Assembly: GCF_018069925.1 (NCBI RefSeq)
Contig: NZ_JAGPXB010000001.1
Location: 186,001 to 250,000, forward strand
Direction: 5' to 3'
Length of the DNA stretch: 64,000 nt
DNA from: Flavobacterium erciyesense
GTDB taxonomy: Bacteria > Bacteroidota > Bacteroidia > Flavobacteriales > Flavobacteriaceae
In this document: positions 45,001 through 52,677 of the stretch, one piece after another
Layout of the letters: each line of letters begins with the position of its first letter
How positions within the stretch are numbered: the first letter of the stretch is position 1
Notes under the pieces: model-generated
Database searches by the model: none
Seen by the model: the letters and a program-made list of their open reading frames with translations, nothing else
Told to the model about the DNA's origin: nothing
Program-made: the position numbers and the translations under genes

Positions 45001-48000
45001 ATGGATAAAGCAGTATTCAATTTCAAAAAATGGAATACCATTTTAGGATGGTTCACATTTGGGATCGCATTATTAACCTACACTTTGACAGTTGAACCTA
45101 CAATGAGCTTTTGGGATTGCGGTGAATACATTGCCACAGCAGCAAAGCTAGAAGTTGGTCACCCACCAGGAGCACCTTTATACCAAATGATGGGTGCCTT
45201 TTTTGCGATGTTTGCAACTGCTCCTACCCAAATAGCGCTAATGGTTAATATGATGTCTGTTTTCTCGAGTGCTTTTACCATTTTATTTATGTTTTGGTCA
45301 TCGACACTTTTGCTAAAAAAATTAATTAGCATTGTATCTGCAACAGAAACAAGTAACACATCCAATCAAGATAATCCTAAATATAATGATATAGTTGTAT
45401 TAGGAAGTTCCTTTGTAGGTGCACTTGCCTATACTTTTTCGGACAGTTTTTGGTACAATGCTGTTGAAGCCGAAGTATACGCGATGGCCTCTCTATTTAT
45501 TGCTTTATTATTTTGGTTAGGATTGCGATGGGAACAAGACATGAATAATCCACGAGGAAATAAATGGTTGTTGATCATTTCACTTGTAGTTGGACTTTCA
45601 TTTGGAGTGCACTTCATGGCCTTGTTGACTATTCCTGCCATTGGATTTTTATACTTTTTTAAAAACTACAAAGTTGTTACCATTAAGAACTTTATCTTAG
45701 CGAACATTATTGTAATTGCAATATTACTCTTCATTTTCAAACTATTATTACCTCTTACCATGGGTTTCTTTGGAAAAACCGAAGTATTCATGGTAAACAG
45801 TTTGGGCTTACCTTTTGACTCAGGAACTATATTTGTAACCTTATTGTTGGTGGCGTTCTTTTACTTTGGCTTAAAAATTACCAAGGAGAAAGGATTAGCG
45901 ACTTACAACACAGTACTGCTTTGCGTTCTTTTTATCTTAATTGGATTTTCAACTTGGATGATGCTTCCTATACGAGCAAATGCTAACACCGTTATCAACG
46001 AAAACAAACCGTCTGATGCACGCGAAGTTTTGGCCTACTACAACAGAGAACAATATGGAGTAAACCCTTTGTTTTACGGACCTCAATACACCGAAAATTT
46101 TGCTGGTTTAGACAAAGACAAACCTTATTTGGATAAAGCACCTAATTACGAGCGCGATTACAAAACAGGAAAATATGTTATTGTAAACAACTTTAAGAAC
46201 GCTGCTCAAAATTCTGATGACAATCACAAAACTATTCTACCAAGAATGTGGAGCGATGGTCATATCGAAAACTACATGAATTTTAGTAATCCGCCAGAGT
46301 TTAGATTGAATCCTGACTATCCTTACGAAGACGATTTAGGTAAATATGGTATTGATCCAAGTCAGTTAAGTGAAGAGGATTATAACAAAGCCATTGCGCA
46401 ATTAAAAAATGAAACGGAAAAAATTGTAAATGAGTTCAGACAAGCATATGCTCAAAATCAAATTGACAACGAAGGTTATGTAAAATTCTTGAAAAGCTAT
46501 GGTGACTATTTAATTGTTGAAAAACCAACAACTGCTGATAACTTAGGTTTCATGATTGAATACCAATTTGGTTACATGTACTGGAGGTATTTAATGTGGA
46601 ACTTTGTAGGACGTCAAAATGATGTACAAGGCCGCTACGATTATTTAGACGGGAACTGGTTAAGTGGAATTTCGTTTATCGATGAACTACATTTGGGTAG
46701 CCAAGAAAATCTACCATCAGATGTACTAAACAATAAAGGACGTAATGTTTATTTCTTTATCCCATTTATTTTAGGTCTAATCGGATTGATGTATCACGCT
46801 AGTAAAGACCGTAAAAGTTTTTATGTACTGCTTTCCTTATTTCTATTTACCGGAATCGCTTTAAAGATTTATTTGAACGAAAGACCTTTTGAACCAAGGG
46901 AACGCGACTACGCCCTAGTTGGATCATTCTATGTATTCGCTATTTGGATTGGTTTTGGAGTATACGCATTATATGAGAGTGCTCAAAAATATTTAGCTCC
47001 AAAAATTGCAGGACCAGCACTTATTGCTGCTACTTTACTAGCTGCACCGGTATTAATGGCATCACAAAACTGGGACGATCATGATCGTTCTGGCAAATAT
47101 ACTGCCGTAGCAATGGCAAAAGCGTATTTAGAATCGTGCGACAAAAATGCCATCTTATTTACCATTGGTGACAACGATACCTTCCCACTCTGGTATGCCC
47201 AAGAAATAGAAGGCATACGAACTGATGTCAAAATTGTAAACACAAGTCTATTTATGACGGATTGGTATATTGACCAAATGAAAACCAAAACCTACGAGTC
47301 GGACCCATTGCCTATATCGTTTACCCATGATGATTATGTAGGTGACAAGTTAGATTATGTAGCTCATATACCAAAAGTAGACAGCCGCTGGGACGTTAAG
47401 GATTTGATTAGTTTTATCAAAAATCCGCAATCAACAGTTGACATGCAAAATGGACAAACTATTCATTTTTATCCAACCAACAAAATCAGAATTCCTGTAG
47501 ACAAGAATGTTATCATTAAAAACAAAGTGGTTAATCCTAAGTTTAATGATTCAATAGTATCATCATTAGATATCGAAATTAAAGGAAACGCACTATATAA
47601 AAATAGGCTAATGATGTTGGACCTAATTGCTAATAACAACTGGAAACGACCTATCTATTTTAGTGGAGGCTCATCAGATAGCGAAGATTATCTTTGGCTA
47701 AAAGATTATCTTCAATTGGAGGGTATGGTTTACAAATTGGTTCCAATTAAAACCGCATTAGCAAAAGATGCTAGTCCTCTTGAGATGGGGCAACTAGACA
47801 CTGATAATATGTATGCCAAAGTAATGAAATGGGATTGGGGTAATGGCGAAAGTCCAAACATTTACCACGATCCAGAAACCAGACGCAACAGTATAACGTA
47901 CAGAGCAAATCTTTCTAGACTTATGTTGCAACTTATTGCTGAAGGCAAAAAAGACAAGGCAAAAAATATCATTGAATTAGCGATGACTAAAATGCCTGTT

Positions 48001-48312
48001 GAATATTTTGGGTATTACTCACTAGTAGAACCCTTTGCAGATGGTTATTATAAAGTTGGCGAAACTAAAAAAGCACAACAGCTTTTGAATCAATTGGTCA
48101 AAAAATACCAAGAAAACTTAAATTATTATGGCGGATTAAAATCATCTGAACAGTCAAGTATTGCAATCCCAATTATTACTGATATTGAACGATACAGAAG
48201 TTTATTAACAGTCATGAAAACAAATGGCGATCTCGCTTTTTACAACAAAAACAAAGTTAGCTTTAACACTTATATTAAAATGTTTGAGCGTTTTCAACGT
48301 GATTTGGAATAA
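45001..48312 (+). CDS. DUF2723 membrane protein (GT117-type O-mannosyltransferase-like)
   Basis: The protein has 1,103 residues. The N-terminal half holds about 12 membrane helices, starting after VFNFKKWNTILGWF. The first outer loop carries SFWDCGEYIATAAKLEVGHPPGAPL (36-60) with Asp39 and Glu42, the conserved acidic pair expected for a lipid-sugar-dependent glycosyltransferase of the PMT superfamily. The C-terminal 500 residues are soluble and helical, with a TPR-like end (AEGKKDKAKNIIELAMTKMP ... AQQLLNQLVKKYQENLN). Flavobacteria O-glycosylate secreted proteins, and this family is a candidate for that work, but substrate and sugar are not shown here. It is monocistronic with a strong terminator after it. 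Confidence 0.85.
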   Translation: MDKAVFNFKKWNTILGWFTFGIALLTYTLTVEPTMSFWDCGEYIATAAKLEVGHPPGAPLYQMMGAFFAMFATAPTQIALMVNMMSVFSSAFTILFMFWSSTLLLKKLISIVSATETSNTSNQDNPKYNDIVVLGSSFVGALAYTFSDSFWYNAVEAEVYAMASLFIALLFWLGLRWEQDMNNPRGNKWLLIISLVVGLSFGVHFMALLTIPAIGFLYFFKNYKVVTIKNFILANIIVIAILLFIFKLLLPLTMGFFGKTEVFMVNSLGLPFDSGTIFVTLLLVAFFYFGLKITKEKGLATYNTVLLCVLFILIGFSTWMMLPIRANANTVINENKPSDAREVLAYYNREQYGVNPLFYGPQYTENFAGLDKDKPYLDKAPNYERDYKTGKYVIVNNFKNAAQNSDDNHKTILPRMWSDGHIENYMNFSNPPEFRLNPDYPYEDDLGKYGIDPSQLSEEDYNKAIAQLKNETEKIVNEFRQAYAQNQIDNEGYVKFLKSYGDYLIVEKPTTADNLGFMIEYQFGYMYWRYLMWNFVGRQNDVQGRYDYLDGNWLSGISFIDELHLGSQENLPSDVLNNKGRNVYFFIPFILGLIGLMYHASKDRKSFYVLLSLFLFTGIALKIYLNERPFEPRERDYALVGSFYVFAIWIGFGVYALYESAQKYLAPKIAGPALIAATLLAAPVLMASQNWDDHDRSGKYTAVAMAKAYLESCDKNAILFTIGDNDTFPLWYAQEIEGIRTDVKIVNTSLFMTDWYIDQMKTKTYESDPLPISFTHDDYVGDKLDYVAHIPKVDSRWDVKDLISFIKNPQSTVDMQNGQTIHFYPTNKIRIPVDKNVIIKNKVVNPKFNDSIVSSLDIEIKGNALYKNRLMMLDLIANNNWKRPIYFSGGSSDSEDYLWLKDYLQLEGMVYKLVPIKTALAKDASPLEMGQLDTDNMYAKVMKWDWGNGESPNIYHDPETRRNSITYRANLSRLMLQLIAEGKKDKAKNIIELAMTKMPVEYFGYYSLVEPFADGYYKVGETKKAQQLLNQLVKKYQENLNYYGGLKSSEQSSIAIPIITDIERYRSLLTVMKTNGDLAFYNKNKVSFNTYIKMFERFQRDLE

Positions 48313-48331
48313 AAGATTGAGTCCATAAAAG

Positions 48332-48378
48332 AAGAGTGTTTTAGAATAGCCCACTAAGTCTATTACTAAAACACTCTT
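48332..48378 (+). terminator. Terminator after the DUF2723 gene
   Basis: AAGAGTGTTTTAG (48332-48344) is exactly complementary to CTAAAACACTCTT (48366-48378), with a 21-base loop and a following T run TTTTTATTT. It lies 20 bases after the stop. Confidence 0.8.
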
Positions 48379-48451
48379 TTTATTTACAAACACTAATAAA
48401 ACATTACTTCAAAACGTACTTGCACCAAAATTCACAAACAAACTGCGCCTT

Positions 48452-49093
48452 ATGAAGTTCTATTGGGTTAAAACAAATTGGCTTATCAAGCGTTTATTTC
48501 ACCGATACATTTGGAGTATTGACACAAAAGAACGTGCCGTATATTTAACTTTTGATGATGGTCCGATTCCAGAAATCACGCCTTGGGTACTTGCTCAATT
48601 ACAAAAATACCATTGCAAAGCTACCTTTTTTTGTATTGGAGACAATGTAGCAGCAAATCCAGAAATTATTACGCAAATCAATAGCGCAGGTCATCGCATA
48701 GGTAATCACACCCAAAATCATTTAAACGGCTGGAAGACCCAAAATAAAATATATGAAGATAATATTATAAATTGTCAAATCGAGCTTGACAAAGTAACCA
48801 CCACAAATCAATTGCCATTATTATTTAGACCGCCTTACGGCAAAATAAAACCGAGCCAAGCCAAAACAGCTCGCCACTTAGGATATCGAATTGTAATGTG
48901 GGATATTTTAAGTGCAGACTTTGACACCACAATTACCAAAGAACAGTGCTTAAAAAATGTATTAACCGGAATTCGGCCAGGAAGTATTATCGTTTTTCAC
49001 GATAGCAAAAAAGCATTCAATAATTTACAGTACGTATTACCAAAACTTTTGGAATACTTACAACAGCACAATTTTGCGTGTAAACCGTTGTGA
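48452..49093 (+). CDS. Polysaccharide deacetylase (NodB domain) protein
   Basis: The protein has 213 residues. The NodB motifs are complete: TFDDGP with catalytic base Asp35 and metal ligand Asp36, HRIGNHTQNH with metal ligands His86 and His90, RPPYG at 126-130, WDILSADFD, and IIVFHDSKKA with the catalytic His. It removes acetyl groups from N-acetylated glycans, peptidoglycan or chitin-type substrates. The N-terminal WLIKRLFHRYIW is short and basic-aromatic, without a clear signal peptide. It converges with the thioredoxin-fold gene 15 bases away. Confidence 0.9.
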   Translation: MKFYWVKTNWLIKRLFHRYIWSIDTKERAVYLTFDDGPIPEITPWVLAQLQKYHCKATFFCIGDNVAANPEIITQINSAGHRIGNHTQNHLNGWKTQNKIYEDNIINCQIELDKVTTTNQLPLLFRPPYGKIKPSQAKTARHLGYRIVMWDILSADFDTTITKEQCLKNVLTGIRPGSIIVFHDSKKAFNNLQYVLPKLLEYLQQHNFACKPL

Positions 49094-49108
49094 TACCGTA
49101 CACCTATT

Positions 49109-49405
49109 TTAAACTTGCTCTTGCACTAAACTAATAATGGTATTGGCGTCCAACTCACCTGATTGTCTCCAAACCATTTGGCCTTCTTTATAAATCATTA
49201 AGGTAGGAAGCCCTTTAATGCGCAATGCGTCTGCCAACTCTTTGTTTTTATCGACATCAATTTTTATGACTTTTGCTTTATCACCAAGCGCCGCCGCCAC
49301 ATCTCTTATTACAGGATGCATCGATACTGAAGGCTCACTCCAATCGGTATAAAAATCTATTAAAACCGGAATTCGAGCATTGATTAGTTCTCCAAATTTT
49401 GACAT
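49109..49405 (-). CDS. Thioredoxin-fold protein lacking the CxxC active site
   Basis: The protein has 98 residues and aligns with thioredoxin over its full length: VLIDFYTDW, KVIKIDVDKNKELADALRIKGLPTLMIYKEGQMVWRQSGEL. The cis-proline (GLPT) is kept. At the active site the usual WCGPC is WSEPS (residues 22-26), so both catalytic Cys are Ser. It cannot carry out dithiol exchange and is more likely a binding or scaffold protein. No other Cys is present in the protein. It follows the metallophosphoesterase gene by 73 bases on the same strand. There is no signal peptide, so it is cytoplasmic. Confidence 0.85.
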   Translation of the reverse strand: MSKFGELINARIPVLIDFYTDWSEPSVSMHPVIRDVAAALGDKAKVIKIDVDKNKELADALRIKGLPTLMIYKEGQMVWRQSGELDANTIISLVQEQV

Positions 49406-49478
49406 AAAACCAAAAATTTAATTTTGAAAATTAACTACAAAAAGTTAGTTGTATTACAAATGTAGCATTTTTAACCAA

Positions 49479-50714
49479 TTATGCGATACTTACACCTTTT
49501 TTTAGTTCTATAACTGTAATTTCAGGCATGATACCTACTCGACCTGGGTAGGCATGAAAACCAAATCCGCGATTAACATAAACGTATCGTCCGAGGTTTT
49601 CGTACAATCCTGCCCACTGTGCGTACACATATTGCACTAAACTCCATTTAAAATAACCAGGAATCTCGATACCAAACTGCATACCGTGCGTGTGTCCTGA
49701 CAGTGTAAGATGATAGTGTTTATCGTCATGTTGAACAACTTTGTCCCAATGCGAAGGATCGTGACTCATTAATATTTTAAAATCTTGTTTGGTTAATGAA
49801 CCTGAAGCTTTTTTTAAATCGCCAGCTTGTTTAAAATTATGTCCCCAATTCTCTACTCCAATCAAAGCCAATTGATCTGTTCCTTTTTTGATAAACGTAT
49901 GCTCGTTCAGCAACAATTTAAAATCAATGTCGCCGTATAGTTTTTTTATAGCTTGAAAATTAGCTTCTTTTGCTGCCTCATTGGGCCAAGTAACATATTC
50001 TCCGTAATCGTGATTACCAAGCACTGCAAATTTACCAAAAGGATGACTTTTTATTTTATTGAAAGTTTCAATCCAAGGAAGCATTTCTTTAGCATGTGTA
50101 TTGACAATATCTCCTGTAAATAAGATGATATCTGAATTTTGCTCATTCACTAAATCAATAGCATATTGAATTTTTTCAGGATTATCAAAGCTACCACTAT
50201 GAACATCCGAAATTTGAGTAATGGTAAAACCATCGAATGCATCGGGTAAATCCGGAAAAAAGATACGCTGTTTAATCACCTTGTAATTATATTTCCCAAT
50301 AGTTACGCCATAAATTAGTGAGAGAAAAGGGACTGCAGCGAGACCTAAACCTATCTGACTAACGAATTTTCGGCGGGAATCAAAAAAAGCGGCGTCTTTA
50401 TCGTAGTTTCCAAAAAAATTAACGGTCCCCACAAAAAGTCTATAAACATCTTCTCCTAATAGCACGAAAGTAATGAGCAACTTAGGCACATAGATGACCA
50501 ACAACAAACCCATGGTAAACATTGTTTGTTGAGTTTGTCCCACACTTCGATCAAACTGAGTGAGCGCATATACGATATAGATTAAAATTAGTACACTTAA
50601 CACTTGTAATGAGACTAAAAGTGGTTTGCTTTTAATCAAAGTTTTAAGAAACTGATAGGTGTATAATTCTAAGATAAAAAGAATTAAACTTATAAATACG
50701 AGACGAAAAATCAT
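49479..50714 (-). CDS. Membrane-anchored calcineurin-like metallophosphoesterase
   Basis: The ATG at 50712-50714 gives 411 residues; a TTG two codons earlier is in frame but less likely. The N-terminal 120 residues form about four membrane helices. A basic loop precedes one more hydrophobic segment (QIGLGLAAVPFLSLIYGVTIG), and the catalytic domain follows. Metal-binding motifs are ITQISDVHSGS (DxH), FTGDIVN (GD), VLGNHDYGEY (GNHD) and LSGHTHGMQFG (GHxH). Members of this YkuE-like group hydrolyse phosphoesters, in some cases UDP-sugar lipids or other nucleotides; the substrate here is unknown. Confidence 0.9.
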   Translation of the reverse strand: MIFRLVFISLILFILELYTYQFLKTLIKSKPLLVSLQVLSVLILIYIVYALTQFDRSVGQTQQTMFTMGLLLVIYVPKLLITFVLLGEDVYRLFVGTVNFFGNYDKDAAFFDSRRKFVSQIGLGLAAVPFLSLIYGVTIGKYNYKVIKQRIFFPDLPDAFDGFTITQISDVHSGSFDNPEKIQYAIDLVNEQNSDIILFTGDIVNTHAKEMLPWIETFNKIKSHPFGKFAVLGNHDYGEYVTWPNEAAKEANFQAIKKLYGDIDFKLLLNEHTFIKKGTDQLALIGVENWGHNFKQAGDLKKASGSLTKQDFKILMSHDPSHWDKVVQHDDKHYHLTLSGHTHGMQFGIEIPGYFKWSLVQYVYAQWAGLYENLGRYVYVNRGFGFHAYPGRVGIMPEITVIELKKGVSIA

Positions 50715-50823
50715 TACCAATTATTTTTGAGCAAAATAACAAAAGAATCGTGAAGCACAACTTGCAATTAGTTTAATTTTAACTGTTGCGTAACTTTATA
50801 AATTAATGTTCATTTAAAAAAAA

Positions 50824-50847
50824 CGCACCACTTATAAAAGCAGTGCG
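50824..50847 (-). terminator. Terminator of the fibre-like surface protein gene
   Basis: CGCAC / GTGCG pairs around an internal CTT-ATAA-AAG hairpin, with two mismatched bases between. In minus-strand sense it is followed by eight T. It lies 23 bases after the stop. Confidence 0.7.
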
Positions 50848-50870
50848 AATTTCCTGAAATTCCAAAATTA

Positions 50871-52361
50871 CTACTTAACAACCAATGTCATATTTGGAGT
50901 GAGAATACTATCTAAAAGATTAGTAGAAGTATAACGCTGAACATACACTTCAACATAATCATTAGGACTTAGCTCGACCAACGCACTCAATGGCAATACC
51001 ACAATATCACTTACCACTAAACCGCGACCATAAATTTTATATTGTGATAAAACAGATCCATTCTTTGCGATATAAATTATATATGTTCCTGGATTTGAAA
51101 CCTGAAAAGAAATAGAACCACTCACTTGAAAAAACCTTTTTCTGCGACCCAAGTATACCAACCTATTACTTTGCCCTCCTGTTGAAAATCGAAATAGATT
51201 TGTGGACGTTGAAGCTGCTTGTAACTTAATTGTAGTACTTGGATTAAATAACGAAAAGCCCGTGTTTATACCCTGACCTACTGCATAATCAACTGATAAT
51301 TCACCAACGGCTCCAGCATCTGTTTCTGTTGGAATTCCAGCGCAACGAACAGTCCAACTATTACTAAAATTGTAACCTGCATAACTGCCTATCGTATATC
51401 CATTAACGTACTTACCAGAGGTTAATGTACCTGTAAAAACAACTGTTTCAAGTACTGCATCACTATTGATAGTTGGGTTTTCTGAAACATCAAAACCAAT
51501 ATTTGTACCAACCACCTCAGTAAAGCCTCCTTGTTTTTGTACTAAATCAAATGTACCTACAAGTTTTTCGTAAGTTCCTGAATTGTTTCCAAACCATCCT
51601 GCATTACTTATCAAAAGTTTACTTATATTTTCATAAACAACCCCTGCCGCATTACCCGCATACTGAACAATACTAACGAACACCAAACCTAAACCACGAA
51701 TAGACCCAACACTACTTGAACTTGCTACTACACAATCTCTAAAAATTAAATTTTGAGCAGCATTTCCAGATATATTAAAAACGCTTCCACCCGCAGTAGC
51801 TTGCAGTGTCAAACTCCTGATACTTCCGCCGGTAGCACCTTCAAATAAATTACCTGCACGAACCAGACGATCTTCATTGGTATCAACGCCAGAGATATAT
51901 GCCCCATTTAAATCGATAGGCAAATCAAAAGTTACAGTTCCGTTTATTTCGTAATACGTGTTTGCATCAAGTAAATATTTTGCATTTGATCCAGCTACCT
52001 TTTCAGCAGCTAAAATAGTAGCTACATTGTCCGTTGATCGTATTCTTTTAAATTTTAAACGTCCGTCTGCTTGTGTACTTATTGGAAGCCAACTTGGGAT
52101 TGCCGCATTATAATAATAAAAAGCTTTCAAATCAGTATCGTACACCATTAATCCATCCGCTGGTGAAGCGATTGCATTTTTTTGCGCCGTTGTCATTCTT
52201 GGCGTCAGCATTCCCTGAGTGGTTGATGAAACATCCAATACCGAACTTGCATCTGGAGTAATTGTACCAACACCTACTTGTGCATAGCTATTTACTGTAA
52301 AAATCATAAAACAGATAAAAAAGCTAAAGAAAATTTTAAAGGAGAAGTATTTTTTTTTCAT
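50871..52361 (-). CDS. Secreted fibre-like surface protein, function unknown
   Basis: The protein has 496 residues with a signal peptide ending at about SYAQ. The opening GVGTITPDASSVLDVSSTTQ and the following PRMTTAQKNAIASPADGLMVYDTD form a module common at the N-terminus of Flavobacteriia surface proteins and related to phage tail-fibre repeats. Residues about 110-330 are Gly/Ser/Thr-rich beta-helix-like sequence (GGSIRSLTLQATAGGSVFNI, NLIFRDCVVASSSSVGSIRG). The last about 110 residues resemble a trimeric jelly-roll head (FFQVSGSISFQVSNPGTYIIYIAKNGSVL). No type IX sorting domain was seen. A consensus promoter lies at 52408-52439. Adhesion or host/phage contact is possible but not shown. Confidence 0.75.
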   Translation of the reverse strand: MKKKYFSFKIFFSFFICFMIFTVNSYAQVGVGTITPDASSVLDVSSTTQGMLTPRMTTAQKNAIASPADGLMVYDTDLKAFYYYNAAIPSWLPISTQADGRLKFKRIRSTDNVATILAAEKVAGSNAKYLLDANTYYEINGTVTFDLPIDLNGAYISGVDTNEDRLVRAGNLFEGATGGSIRSLTLQATAGGSVFNISGNAAQNLIFRDCVVASSSSVGSIRGLGLVFVSIVQYAGNAAGVVYENISKLLISNAGWFGNNSGTYEKLVGTFDLVQKQGGFTEVVGTNIGFDVSENPTINSDAVLETVVFTGTLTSGKYVNGYTIGSYAGYNFSNSWTVRCAGIPTETDAGAVGELSVDYAVGQGINTGFSLFNPSTTIKLQAASTSTNLFRFSTGGQSNRLVYLGRRKRFFQVSGSISFQVSNPGTYIIYIAKNGSVLSQYKIYGRGLVVSDIVVLPLSALVELSPNDYVEVYVQRYTSTNLLDSILTPNMTLVVK

Positions 52362-52407
52362 GACAGAGGTATTTTGAGTTGTTTGTAATCTGTTCTAAAC
52401 TTTCAAC

Positions 52408-52439
52408 CAAAAATAATAATTAAAATCGATAAAATACAA
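52408..52439 (-). promoter_or_regulatory. Promoter of the fibre-like surface protein gene
   Basis: In minus-strand sense TTG (52437-52439) and TATTTTTG (52408-52415) are separated by 21 bases, within the Bacteroidota consensus range. The leader is about 40 bases. The rest of the 52362-52677 gap holds the short repeats at 52561 and the polA -7 element TATTTTTG at 52648-52655. Confidence 0.75.
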
Positions 52440-52560
52440 ATAATCACGATAAAAAGCACTTATTTTATTATTACAAATATATTTTCTTACAATAATAGAA
52501 AATTAAAAGACAAGGTTTTTATGTTTTAGGAATTTAGGTGGCTACCAACCTCAAAGCATT

Positions 52561-52603
52561 TTGAAATTCCTCCCTTAAAAAATTCAAATCTTGAAATTCC
52601 TCC
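52561..52603. repeat. Two direct copies of TTGAAATTCCTCC
   Basis: The 13-base sequence occurs at 52561-52573 and again at 52591-52603, a 30-base period, in the gap before polA. It resembles the GAATTCC/TTCCAAA intergenic repeats between rpsB and tsf. No function is apparent. Confidence 0.5.
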
Positions 52604-52677
52604 AAAAAGATTTCCAAACCGCTCCATACTTTGTCTTCGAAGTTTTGTATTTTTGAAATCTTTACAAATTCACACTT

